NCBI GenBank assembly: GCA_023402395.1
Contig: JAEYGI010000042.1
Span: forward strand, 124,001-188,000
DNA from: Bacillota bacterium
GTDB taxonomy: Bacteria; Bacillota; UBA4882; UBA8346
Direction: 5' to 3'
Length of the DNA: 64,000 bases
Shown: positions 25,306 through 33,242 of the stretch, in pieces
Layout of the letters: each line of letters begins with the position of its first letter
Position numbering within the stretch: the first letter of the stretch is position 1
The notes under the pieces: model-generated
What the model was told of the DNA's origin: nothing
The model's database searches: none
Seen by the model: only the letters and a program-made list of their open reading frames with translations
Position numbers and translations under genes: made by a program

Positions 25306-25440
25306 AGCGCCAGGACTCCCGCGGTTTGGGAGTTGACGAGGAGGGGGATCTCGGATAATCGGCGGGTGACCCCCGGTGAACACCACCGTTAAAGACCTGA
25401 CAAAACCGGCAGCGATGCGTGGAACAATAGGGTCGGGTGA
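25306..25440 (+). ncRNA. glmS ribozyme
   Basis: Self-cleaving RNA that uses glucosamine-6-phosphate as coenzyme. The conserved start AGCGCCAGGACT places cleavage between A25306 and G25307. Further family blocks are TTGACGAGG, TCGGCGGGTGACCCCCGG with its pairing partner GGGGGAT, and the 3' domain around GGAACAATAGGGTCGGGT. It senses the product of GlmS and lowers glmS mRNA stability. Its distance to the gene (about 360 nt from its 3' end to ATG 25803) is longer than usual. Confidence 0.93.
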
Positions 25441-25597
25441 ACCAAATAGCAAAAGCAGTGGTCGGATGGTTCGAAACAACATCGCGATATTTTTTCGCGT
25501 TGGTTAATTATGGTTTTAGCCAATTACGGGATAGGACCCTTTTGTCTGAAAGAGGCTTCTTTAAGGCGTTGCATTGTCATACCCGTGTTCAGATATT

Positions 25598-25632
25598 ACA
25601 GCCGGCCGCTGCTCTTGCCGGCTGTTTTCTTT
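25598..25632 (+). terminator. Intrinsic terminator between glmS ribozyme and glmS
   Basis: ACAGCCGGC (25598-25606) and GCCGGCTGT (25617-25625) form a perfect 9-bp stem followed by TTTTCTTTT. Its position inside the glmS leader is unexpected. An alternative, conditional structure is possible. Confidence 0.82.
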
Positions 25633-25640
25633 TGATTTAG

Positions 25641-25767
25641 AAGCCTTGTGATAAAGTGGATGGTCATCGGCTACAGCCTTGCGGAATACGCCGGAGAACG
25701 GCTTTATCACTGCTTATCGGGATTTTGTGATTGCCACCGGCCTTTGGCCGGGGTTTTCAGAATGCTT
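25641..25767. repeat. Inverted-repeat element, family B copy 2
   Basis: AAGCCTTGTGATAAAG at the left end matches the inverse of the right end of copy 1, and ACGGCTTTATCACTG and CCGGCCTTTGGCCGGGG also recur. The right end (TTTTCAGAATGCTT) is degenerate. It fills the space between the terminator and the glmS ribosome-binding site. Confidence 0.65.
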
Positions 25768-25802
25768 TTAGGGAATCTTATTATTTTGAGGAGGAATGCC
25801 GT

Positions 25803-27632
25803 ATGTGCGGTATTGTTGGTTATATTGGCAAGCAAGAAGCGGTTCCGGTCCTGATCGACGGGCTGAAGCGCCTGGAGTACCGGGGGTATGATTCGGCCGG
25901 AGTCACCATCGTCAAGGACGGCAAGCTGACCACGACCAAAGCGGTGGGGCGGCTGAGCAAGGTCGAGGAGATCCTGAGCAAAAATCCGCTCCCCGGCACG
26001 CTCGGAATCGGTCACACCCGCTGGGCCACTCACGGCCGGCCGTCGGACCGGAACGCCCATCCGCATCTGGATTGCAATAAGAAGATCTCCGTGGTTCACA
26101 ACGGGATCATTGAAAATTATATTGAGTTAAAGGAGAGGCTCCAGGAGAAAGGCCATATGTTCAGCTCGGAGACGGACACCGAGGTGTTGCCGCATCTGAT
26201 CGAAGAACATTATCAGGGGGACCTGGCGGCTGCGGTCCGGGCCAGCCTGAAGGAATTGGAAGGGGCTTTCGCCATGGCGGTGCTCAGCAACGATCATCCC
26301 GATTATTTGGTGGTCGCCCGGAAGTCCAGCCCGCTGATTATCGGCCTGGGGCAGGGCGAGAACTTCGTGGCCTCCGATATTCCGGCCGTGCTTCCCTACA
26401 CCCGGGAGATTTATATCCTGGAGGACGGCGAGATGGCGGTGCTGAGCGCGGGCCAGGTCGCGGTGACCGATTTTGAGGGCCGGCCGGTGGATAAAAAGCC
26501 GTTTCATGTGCAATGGGATGTGGAAGCGGCCGAAAAGGGCGGCTTCGAGGACTTTATGCTGAAGGAGATTCACGAACAGCCGCGGGCGGTCCGGGACACC
26601 CTGACCGGGAAGATTGACCGGGCGGCCCTGAAAGTGACGCTGCCCGGAGTTCATCTTTCCCCCGAGTTTATCAAGGGCTTACGCAAGATCCAGATAGTGG
26701 CTTGCGGCACCGCCTATCACGCCGGGCTGGTTGGAAAATACCTCATTGAGAAGTTGGTCCGGATCCCGGTCGAGGCCGATCTGGCCTCGGAGTTCCGCTA
26801 CCGGGAGCCGCTGGTGCAACCGGATTCGCTGACGATCATCGTCTCCCAGTCGGGCGAGACCGCCGACACCTTGGCCGGGTTGCGCGAGGCCAAACGGCTC
26901 GGATCCCGGGTGCTGGCCATCACCAACGTGGTCGGTAGCTCGGTAGCCAGGGAGGCCGACGATCTGATTTTGACGCTGGCCGGGCCGGAGATCGCGGTGG
27001 CTTCGACCAAGGCGTACACGACCCAGTTACTTTCCTTTTATCTGTTAGCCATTTATCTGGGGCAGGAGCGGGGAACGTTGGCCGAGGCCGACCGGGTCGC
27101 CATGCTGGAAGCGCTGCTGAAGCTGCCGGAGCAGATCGAGAAGGTCTTGAACACCGAGACCAAGATCAAGGAATTCGCCGAGGTCTTCAAGGCCAGCGAG
27201 GATATTTTCTTCATCGGCCGGGGCCTCGATTATGCCGTCTCGCTGGAGGGCGCCCTGAAGCTGAAGGAGATCTCCTATATTCACGCCGAGGCTTACGCGG
27301 CCGGCGAACTGAAGCACGGGACGCTGGCGCTGATCGTCGAGGGGGTTCCGGTCTTCGCTCTGGTGACCCAGGATGAACTCTACGATAAGACCATCAGCAA
27401 CATCAAGGAAGTCAAAGCCAGGGAAGCGACGGTGGTGGCGCTGGCCAACGCCGGCGACAACGAGACCGGGAAGTCCGTCGATTATGTACTGCATATCCCG
27501 TCCACCCACAACATGCTGACCCCGATTCTGTCGGTGGTGCCGCTGCAATTGTTCGCTTACTACGCGGCCAAGGCCAGAGGGTGCGATGTCGATAAGCCGA
27601 GGAATCTCGCCAAGAGCGTCACGGTGGAATAA
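25803..27632 (+). CDS. glmS: Glutamine-fructose-6-phosphate aminotransferase (isomerising)
   Basis: Forms glucosamine-6-phosphate from fructose-6-phosphate and glutamine, first step to UDP-GlcNAc; 609 residues. The N-terminal nucleophile Cys2 follows the initiator Met (MCGIVGYIG), fixing the start at ATG 25803 with GAGGAGGAATGCC upstream. The glutaminase domain covers about 1-240, and two SIS sugar-isomerase domains follow (SQSGETADT, ASTKAYTTQL). The C-terminus is LAKSVTVE, as in the family. Controlled by the ribozyme at 25306. Confidence 0.97.
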   Translation: MCGIVGYIGKQEAVPVLIDGLKRLEYRGYDSAGVTIVKDGKLTTTKAVGRLSKVEEILSKNPLPGTLGIGHTRWATHGRPSDRNAHPHLDCNKKISVVHNGIIENYIELKERLQEKGHMFSSETDTEVLPHLIEEHYQGDLAAAVRASLKELEGAFAMAVLSNDHPDYLVVARKSSPLIIGLGQGENFVASDIPAVLPYTREIYILEDGEMAVLSAGQVAVTDFEGRPVDKKPFHVQWDVEAAEKGGFEDFMLKEIHEQPRAVRDTLTGKIDRAALKVTLPGVHLSPEFIKGLRKIQIVACGTAYHAGLVGKYLIEKLVRIPVEADLASEFRYREPLVQPDSLTIIVSQSGETADTLAGLREAKRLGSRVLAITNVVGSSVAREADDLILTLAGPEIAVASTKAYTTQLLSFYLLAIYLGQERGTLAEADRVAMLEALLKLPEQIEKVLNTETKIKEFAEVFKASEDIFFIGRGLDYAVSLEGALKLKEISYIHAEAYAAGELKHGTLALIVEGVPVFALVTQDELYDKTISNIKEVKAREATVVALANAGDNETGKSVDYVLHIPSTHNMLTPILSVVPLQLFAYYAAKARGCDVDKPRNLAKSVTVE

Positions 27633-27644
27633 GCCAGGCTGAAA

Positions 27645-27689
27645 GATCAAATAAAAGAGCCGTGAAACCAGCGGCTCTTTTATTTGATC
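27645..27689. terminator. Bidirectional terminator after glmS
   Basis: A perfect 18-bp inverted repeat, GATCAAATAAAAGAGCCG at 27645-27662 and its complement at 27672-27689, with A and T tracts inside the stem. It ends the glmM-glmS transcripts. Confidence 0.9.
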
Positions 27690-27725
27690 ATTGCAATAAC
27701 CAATGAATCAAAAGAGGTGAAGCGC

Positions 27726-28364
27726 ATGTTTGGCATCGTTCATTACGGCTTATTTCTGATTTCCGGAATCATTTTAAATATAACACCCGGCGCGGATACC
27801 CTGTATATTTTGGGCCGGAGCGTCTCGCAAGGCCGGAAAGCGGGGATCGTCTCCACCCTCGGGATCACGACCGGAAGCCTGATCCATACGCTGCTAGCCG
27901 CGTTCGGCCTTTCGATCATCCTGGCCAAATCGGCCTTGGCCTTTGCCATCGTAAAATATTGCGGCGTGGCGTACCTGATCTATCTCGGCATCCGGACGCT
28001 GCTCGCCAAAGAGAATCAGTTTTCGCTTCAAGGGGCGGAGGATGCAAGTTATCAGAAGATTTACCTCCAAGGGATTTTTACCAACCTTTTCAACCCTAAA
28101 GTAGCATTGTTTTTCATCGCGTTTCTGCCGCAGTTCATCGACCCGGCCTCCAGTTACGGTCCGCTGCCGTTCATCCTTTTGGGCTTGACCTTTTTAACCA
28201 CCGGGACGGCATGGTGCATATTGATCGCGGTATTTTCGGCCCTGACCACCGATAAACTGCGAAGCAATCCGAAGATCGCGGCGGCCTTCAACAAACTCAG
28301 CGGCGCGCTGTTCATCGGATTGGGGTTGAATCTGCTGCGGGCCAAAGTAACCCGGACGCAGTGA
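27726..28364 (+). CDS. LysE/RhtB-family amino acid exporter
   Basis: 212-residue inner-membrane protein with six helices. The N-terminal GIILNITPGADTLYILGRS and NLFNPKVALFFIAFLPQF are characteristic of the LysE/RhtB family, which exports amino acids such as homoserine, threonine or leucine. ATG 27726 is chosen for AGAGGTGAAG upstream; an in-frame start at 27684 falls inside the glmS terminator. Substrate cannot be told from the sequence. Confidence 0.9.
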   Translation: MFGIVHYGLFLISGIILNITPGADTLYILGRSVSQGRKAGIVSTLGITTGSLIHTLLAAFGLSIILAKSALAFAIVKYCGVAYLIYLGIRTLLAKENQFSLQGAEDASYQKIYLQGIFTNLFNPKVALFFIAFLPQFIDPASSYGPLPFILLGLTFLTTGTAWCILIAVFSALTTDKLRSNPKIAAAFNKLSGALFIGLGLNLLRAKVTRTQ

Positions 28365-28525
28365 TTCGGGGCCGGAATCGAGAACGGAATTTGAATGGCG
28401 GCCGGTTTATTGAATCCAGCGCTTGGGAAAATTGCTAAAAGCGTCGCTTCATATTTAAGGATAATTCGTTATTTTGGATTTAATCACCAGATTAATCCAA
28501 TTTAATTCATCAAGCGAAGATCTCG

Positions 28526-28554
28526 TTGGAATTGTCTTTTTCTCATGATATTAT
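28526..28554 (+). promoter_or_regulatory. Promoter of the second barrel-protein gene
   Basis: TTGGAA (28526-28531), 17 bp, TATTAT (28549-28554), 39 bp before ATG 28593. Just upstream is a palindrome TTGGATTTAAT/ATTAATCCAA (28472-28498) that could be an operator. Confidence 0.6.
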
Positions 28555-28592
28555 GATATTAATAATAATTCTGAACTTAGGGAGTGTTGGCA

Positions 28593-29240
28593 ATGAAAAA
28601 AATAGCGCTCGTCATCGTCCTGACCATCGGCCTGCTCTTGTCCTTCGCGATGACCGCTTCAGCGGAAATACTGTTTGGGGCCAGTGGGGAAATTGGCGGA
28701 ACCGACTTTGAGGCGGATTACGCTTCCGGCTCTTCCTCCGATGTTTCGGATTCTCCAACCCAGTTCTTTTTGAACGGAAGCTTAAATCTGCTCGGAACCC
28801 ATGTTAGCCTGGAATATTCCGACGTGGATGCGGATCATTTTCAATTTTCGACCATTGATTTTCGAGTCGGCTGGCAACTGGGGCTTGATATTTTTAAGGT
28901 AAAAGCCTTCGGCGGCTATGAGCGTTTTCGTTTTTCCGATGATGCGCTCACTGCCAATCAAGACAATACATATTCCAGCGTGGTCGGAGGGGTGGGGTTT
29001 GAGTCCAAAATTAAAAAAGTAACCTTCTCCGCTTCGGCGTTAATTCCGGTTGCGACCCGTTTTTCCAACGATGCCATCGATGACGACGATGCCGATTTGA
29101 AATATCTGAAAGTCGGTATTGCTTACGCGCCATTGCCAATGGTGGATCTCTTCGTGAATTACCGTGATTTGAAGGGTGAATCCGAAGTGGTGGACATCAC
29201 CGCGCAAAGCTATACCGCGGGAGTAAAAATAAGCTTTTAA
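28593..29240 (+). CDS. Small outer-membrane beta-barrel protein
   Basis: 215 residues. Signal peptide 1-23 (cleavage after TASA), then about eight amphipathic strands in alternating pattern (HVSLEYSDVD, IDFRVGWQLG, VKAFGGYERF, YSSVVGGVGFES, YLKVGIAYAP, VDLFVNYRDL) and a terminal strand ending TAGVKISF. The final Phe and OmpW/OmpA-like size suggest an eight-stranded outer-membrane barrel. AGGGAG precedes ATG 28593. Function unknown. Together with the protein at 17512 it supports a diderm envelope. Confidence 0.75.
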   Translation: MKKIALVIVLTIGLLLSFAMTASAEILFGASGEIGGTDFEADYASGSSSDVSDSPTQFFLNGSLNLLGTHVSLEYSDVDADHFQFSTIDFRVGWQLGLDIFKVKAFGGYERFRFSDDALTANQDNTYSSVVGGVGFESKIKKVTFSASALIPVATRFSNDAIDDDDADLKYLKVGIAYAPLPMVDLFVNYRDLKGESEVVDITAQSYTAGVKISF

Positions 29241-29305
29241 AGCGTTGCGATAAACCCGGCCCAAGGCCGGAGTCGCACACAAAAGCTTAAAGAAGCAAGT
29301 GAATT
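29240..29305. repeat. Inverted-repeat element, family B copy 3
   Basis: AAGCGTTGCGATAAA (29240-29254) starts on the last base of the preceding stop codon and is followed by CCGGCCCAAGGCCGG and GCACACAAAAGC, the shared family B core. The right inverse end is missing or lost in the terminator that follows. Confidence 0.65.
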
Positions 29306-29306
29306 C

Positions 29307-29334
29307 AGGAGTCATGATTACGTGGCTCCTTTTT
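29307..29334 (+). terminator. Terminator after the second barrel-protein gene
   Basis: AGGAGTCA (29307-29314) and TGGCTCCT (29323-29330) pair with one G-T pair and are followed by TTTT. Confidence 0.75.
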
Positions 29335-29377
29335 AATTGGTTCTGGCCTTGCCACTTTAGCAACGGTGGGCGTTATA

Positions 29378-29839
29378 GTTGATCCGGGGCTTAAAGCAGT
29401 TGAAGCGGAAGCCGCTACTGAAGAAGCGCGAACCGCCCCAAGTGATCCAGGCGCCGGATCAGCTGGAGGAGTAGTTGCCCGAAAAGGGGCGGCAGTTGCT
29501 CCAGCTGGAGCAACTGCCGCTGCAACTGGAGCAAGTGTTGCGACAGATGGAAATATTAGAGTTTCATTTGAAGGAAGAGTTTTTTCAGTTGAATATATTA
29601 GATTTTGATTTGAAGGAACTGTTTTTCCAGATGGAAATATTGGAGGATCATTTGAAGGAAGAGTTCCTTCAAATGGAAATGTTGAAGCTTCATTTGAAGA
29701 AAGAGGTTCTTCATCTGGAGGAAGTGTTCCTCCAGATGATCCAACTGTTGCTCCAGATGGGAAAAGTGTTGCTCCAGTTGATCCGGGTGCCGCTCCAGTT
29801 GGAGCAAGTCTTTTTGCTGATGATGGAAGGCCCCAATCA
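29378..29839. repeat. 21-bp tandem array 2
   Basis: Twenty-two consecutive units of exactly 21 bp with no indel. A typical unit is CTTCATTTGAAGGAAGAGTTC-like with inner palindromes such as GGAGCAAGTGTTGCTCC and GAAGGAAGAGTTCCTTC. Unit sequence drifts along the array (GCTCCAGCTGGAGC-rich at the start, TTTGAAGG in the middle). Because 21 is divisible by three, several frames on both strands stay open as heptad-like proteins; none has a convincing ribosome-binding site. It fills the spacer between a terminator and the aldo/keto reductase gene. Confidence 0.85.
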
Positions 29840-29945
29840 CATTAGACTATTGACTTAGAAGTAACTTTAAGGTGTAAAATGAAAATATAGCGTTATTTTA
29901 AAGCTTGATAGACTCATGGATACTTACCATAAGGAGTGGATGCCA

Positions 29946-31100
29946 ATGCCGCAATTAAAACGGCGCCGTTTCGGCAAGACCGGGCTGATGGTGACCGAAC
30001 TCAGCCTGGGCGCGATGAACTTGCGGAGAGCCAGCCGCTACGATCAAGTGGAGCAGGTGGTTCATTATGCCCTGGATCAAGGGGTGAACCTGATCGACAC
30101 CGCCCGCGCGTATAACGGCCAGCTGCCCGGGGGCGAGACGGTCGAGAGCGAGGCCGTTGTCGGCCAGGTGATCGGCGGCAGGAAGGATTTGAAGGAACCG
30201 ATTGTGATCGTCACTAAGGGGCACGGATATACTCCCGAGAAGTTCAGCGAACATTTGGAGACCAGCCTCGGTAAGCTGGGCGTGACCGGCCGCCACGAGC
30301 TGCGGATCGGGCCTAACCCGATCAAGCTGGTCTATTTTTTCCACGGGATCAGCCAGGAACGCTGGGGCGAGATGAAGTCGTCCGGGGTGCTGGATCAGAT
30401 CAAGGCGGTCAAGGACGCGGGATTGATCAATTACATTGGCTTTTCCAGCCATTATAAGGACGCGGCGGAGATCAGGGAAGCCATCGAAAGCGACCTGTTT
30501 GACGTGATGGAACTGCCTTACAACATTTTCAACCAGAGCCTGGCGCCTCTGATTGAGCTGGGGCACCGGCACGAGCTGGGAATCATCAACATGAAGGCGT
30601 TTGGCGGCAACGAAATGGCCGAGCTGTTCCGGCTGTTGCCCGAGCAGCTCGGGATCGGGTACCGGGAGATGCTCCAGTTTTGCCTCGCCAACCCGTACAT
30701 CGCCACGGTCGACGCCGGCGCCATTTATCCCCGGGAGTTCCAGGCCGACGTGGCAGCGGCCCTGGCGCCGCCGCCCGATAGCCGGAACTTGGAGGAATAC
30801 CGGCGGATCGGCTTGAGGCTGGCGGCCGATTTCAACCTCAAAGAGCTATGCCGCGACTGCCGTCACTGCCAGGAGTATTTCGCCTGTCCGCAGGGGATCG
30901 ATTTCCCGACCGTGCTGCTGTTGCTGTCCAGATCCCGTTTGGCCAAGATCTTCGGCAAAGACGCCGCCGGTTTCCGCGCGTCCTACCGCGAACTGGACCC
31001 GCGGGCCGACCGGTGTCTCCAGTGCGGCCAATGCGTGCCGCTCTGCGAATACAACCTGAAGATTCCGGAGTTGCTCCAATCGGCGGAGCAGGAATTGTAG
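29946..31100 (+). CDS. Aldo/keto reductase with C-terminal ferredoxin-like domain
   Basis: 384 residues. The N-terminal barrel (about 1-270) has LIDTARAYNG, VIVTKGHGY and FFHGIS holding the Asp, Tyr, Lys and His of the AKR active site. The C-terminal part has two Cys clusters, CRDCRHCQEYFACPQG and CLQCGQCVPLC, for [4Fe-4S] centres. Such fused proteins are common in anaerobes, and their substrates are mostly unknown. ATG 29946 is placed 9 bp after AAGGAG; ATGs at 29916 and 29940 are less well spaced. Confidence 0.88.
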   Translation: MPQLKRRRFGKTGLMVTELSLGAMNLRRASRYDQVEQVVHYALDQGVNLIDTARAYNGQLPGGETVESEAVVGQVIGGRKDLKEPIVIVTKGHGYTPEKFSEHLETSLGKLGVTGRHELRIGPNPIKLVYFFHGISQERWGEMKSSGVLDQIKAVKDAGLINYIGFSSHYKDAAEIREAIESDLFDVMELPYNIFNQSLAPLIELGHRHELGIINMKAFGGNEMAELFRLLPEQLGIGYREMLQFCLANPYIATVDAGAIYPREFQADVAAALAPPPDSRNLEEYRRIGLRLAADFNLKELCRDCRHCQEYFACPQGIDFPTVLLLLSRSRLAKIFGKDAAGFRASYRELDPRADRCLQCGQCVPLCEYNLKIPELLQSAEQEL

Positions 31101-31125
31101 GCCATTTCATGGGATAGGGCTCCAA

Positions 31126-31388
31126 ATTTACCTCTCCCCCGTCCCCTCCCCGACGCGGCGATTTTAGAGGGATAGTTCGGCGGGGAGGGGCGATTCGCTG
31201 GAAACGGTTGTCCATTATGTTATTAGAGTCAATGAAGTCGGATTTAGGCAGAATGCCTTTCCCTACAAAAAACTGCTTCGGAGCCTCAGCGGAGTGAAAA
31301 CTTGAGTTTCCAGCGATTCATCCCTCCCCGCTGAGTAGACCCGCGACACTGACCACACCGGGGAGGAAATGAGGGAGGGGTAGAAATT
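31126..31388. repeat. Nested imperfect inverted repeat, 262 bp
   Basis: Outer arms (31127-31153 and 31357-31386, ACCTCTCCC versus GGGAGGGGTAGA) and inner arms (31181-31205 and 31306-31330, sharing the core TCGCTGGAAAC) are inverse partners. The middle, about 100 bp, is unrelated. It fills the 355-bp spacer between two convergent genes. No coding sequence is visible; it may be a mobile or structured element. Confidence 0.6.
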
Positions 31389-31455
31389 AGGCCGGCTTGA
31401 TTGGCAAAGATCATTCCCTAATATGTAACCGTTGCTTGACGGCTTAACCGAAAGG

Positions 31456-31974
31456 TTAGGCTCTTTTGGCGCGCTGGGGGTCCAATACCTTCTCATAACA
31501 ATTGAAATCAGTGACCCGGCCCGGGAAGTGGGTGATCCCGGCGAACCGGTAATTGAACTTTTGGAATAGGCCGTTCATGTTGGGATTGTGCGAGTTGGTA
31601 TCCGAGCGCAGATAGGTGATGCCCTGGCTCAGCGCCAGTTCCTCGGCGAAGGCCATCAGCCGGCTGCCGACGCCTTGCCGGGCATAGGCGGGGCTTACGG
31701 CCATTCGATGTAAAACCAGCGGCGTTGCGTCCACGGACCACTCCGCATCCTGATATTCCTCGGGCTCCAAGCCGTTGATGCAGATGAAGCCGGCGACCCG
31801 GCCGTCGATCTCGGCCACATACAGCTCCCGGTGGTCGATGTCCTTCCGGAAATCGGCGCTTAAGGGGTAGTCCTCTTTCCACTGGTCGTTGCCGGCCCGC
31901 CGCATCTCCGGAATGGCCAGCCGCACAATCTCCATAATCGCTTCCAAATCATTGGGTTCCGCCAGTCGGATCAT
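31456..31974 (-). CDS. GNAT-family N-acetyltransferase
   Basis: 172 residues with the acetyl-CoA-binding motif LHRMAVSPAYARQGVGSRLMAFAEE (R-x-x-G-x-G/S loop near 100) and a DGRVAGFICINGL strand. Substrate unknown. It starts 12 bp after the MarR-type gene upstream, so the two form an operon under the palindromic promoter at 32505. Confidence 0.88.
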   Translation of the reverse strand: MIRLAEPNDLEAIMEIVRLAIPEMRRAGNDQWKEDYPLSADFRKDIDHRELYVAEIDGRVAGFICINGLEPEEYQDAEWSVDATPLVLHRMAVSPAYARQGVGSRLMAFAEELALSQGITYLRSDTNSHNPNMNGLFQKFNYRFAGITHFPGRVTDFNCYEKVLDPQRAKRA

Positions 31975-31986
31975 GATCGTCGCTCC

Positions 31987-32436
31987 TTATGATTTTTTAA
32001 GGTCATGCCAGACCTCCTCAAGGTTGGCGCTCATCCGCCGGACCAGTTGGCCGGCCTGGTCGATTTCGGCGGCGCTGAAGCCCTGAAAGCAGAGGTCGAT
32101 GTTTTGGTTCTCTTCCTCGATCACCCGGTCGTAGAGGGCCAGGGCCTTCGCTGTCGGATAGAGCCGGAAGGCCCGGCTGTCCGAGGGGTTCCTTTCCTTG
32201 CGGAGATAGCCGGCGTCGCTCAATTTTTGCGCCGCCTTGGCAGTGGTCGTTTTGTCCACTTTCAGCAGCGTGGACAATTGGATCTGGTTGATGCCGGGAT
32301 TCTCGCAGACCCGGGTCAAGAAGATGAACTGCCCTTTTTGCAGATCAAAGGCTTTGAATAGCAGATCGGATTTGAAATGGATCGCCCGGGACAGGGTTCC
32401 GATATCGCGCAGGATCGGGTTCTTCAGTGGTTGAAT
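31987..32436 (-). CDS. MarR-family transcriptional regulator with probable ATT start
   Basis: Winged-helix repressor; 149 residues when read from ATT 32436, the normal MarR length. The HTH lies at INQIQLSTLLKVDKTTTAKAAQKLSDAGYL with the wing RNPSDSRAFRLYPT. No ATG, GTG or TTG exists between the upstream in-frame stop and TTG 32319, which would cut off the first 39 residues including the first dimerisation helix. GAGGAGG lies 8 bp before ATT, so this rare start is favoured. Probably controls itself and the adjacent acetyltransferase gene. Confidence 0.8.
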   Translation of the reverse strand: MQPLKNPILRDIGTLSRAIHFKSDLLFKAFDLQKGQFIFLTRVCENPGINQIQLSTLLKVDKTTTAKAAQKLSDAGYLRKERNPSDSRAFRLYPTAKALALYDRVIEEENQNIDLCFQGFSAAEIDQAGQLVRRMSANLEEVWHDLKKS

Positions 32437-32504
32437 TGAGATGACCTCCTCAAATGAATGATATCGTTAGGCTCATCATGGCAAAGGATAATCAAAAGAA
32501 GTAG

Positions 32505-32553
32505 TTGAAAGTTCAACCAAATGAATTATATCATTTGATGGTTGAACTTTCAA
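32505..32553 (-). promoter_or_regulatory. Promoter inside a large palindrome, MarR operator
   Basis: TTGAAAGTTCAACC (32505-32518) and GGTTGAACTTTCAA (32540-32553) are perfect inverse arms, with AAATGA/TCATTT continuing inward. On the minus strand TTGAAA (32548-32553), 17 bp, TATAAT (32525-32530) is a near-consensus promoter lying wholly inside the palindrome, as expected for an autoregulated MarR gene. Confidence 0.85.
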
Positions 32554-32632
32554 TTATATTTGGTTGATTCCTTGTAAATAGCGCGGAAAAGGGGAGCAGG
32601 AGGAAGGCTGGGAAGATTAATAACACCCTATC

Positions 32633-32855
32633 TCACCGGCCATCCAAAAGAATTTTTAGGTTCCGGGGAAGAACGGTCAGATAATCCCCCATGGCCAATT
32701 TCTCCACCTTCAACGCCAGTTCTCGGGAAATTGCGCCGCGGGTTTCCCTTCCAAAAGCAACTCATTATTGATCAGAAACCGTTCAGCGGTGATGGCGCGG
32801 TGGGACAATGGTCCAAGCACGCGTTGCAACCGTTGCATAAAGCCATTGGGCTGAT
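32633..32855 (-). pseudogene. Possible frameshifted gene remnant
   Basis: On the minus strand one frame reads about 33 coding-like residues (RLQRVLGPLSHRAITAERF, then LINNELLLEG), and after a one-frame shift another continues for about 38 (ETRGAISRELALKVEKLAMG, then DYLTVLPRNLKILL) to a stop at 32633. The join looks like a single indel. I do not recognise the family. The surrounding spacer 32437-33242 holds no other gene. Confidence 0.3.
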
Positions 32856-33242
32856 TTCATGCCACTGATCCGTCAATTACTCCGGTAATCCCTAAGCTAT
32901 CGGATATTCCAAATCAAATGGCCGGCAGCTTCGAAAGGGTTTATTGGCTTCTTATATAATTTAATTTTGGGATGGGGATTCCTGGGGGAAGGCATAACTA
33001 TTTTTTTGTTTTATTGTGGGCACGGCTTGTTGATTAGATTCTTGGAAGTAGCGCCGCTCTGCAGCGAATGTTTCCACCCGGCAATTACGGCGCTTGGAAA
33101 CACCAACAATGGAAACATCTACTCGGAGGGGATTTTTTGATGATATCGAAATTGTAAGGATGGATTTTCGATAAAAAACGTCTTATATAATGAGATTTAT
33201 ATTATGGTTTCCGAAATGCATAAAAAACAACGAGGTTACACC

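Noticed and set aside
25437..25640. 67-residue frame between the glmS ribozyme and the terminator
   Set aside because: It begins in the ribozyme end, runs through the terminator stem, and shows no family or ribosome-binding site.
29475..29858. 127-residue heptad-rich reading frame (LEQVLLQM-like) in array 2, and an 80-residue one on the other strand
   Set aside because: The openness follows from the 21-bp period being a multiple of three; several frames on both strands stay open and none has a good ribosome-binding site.
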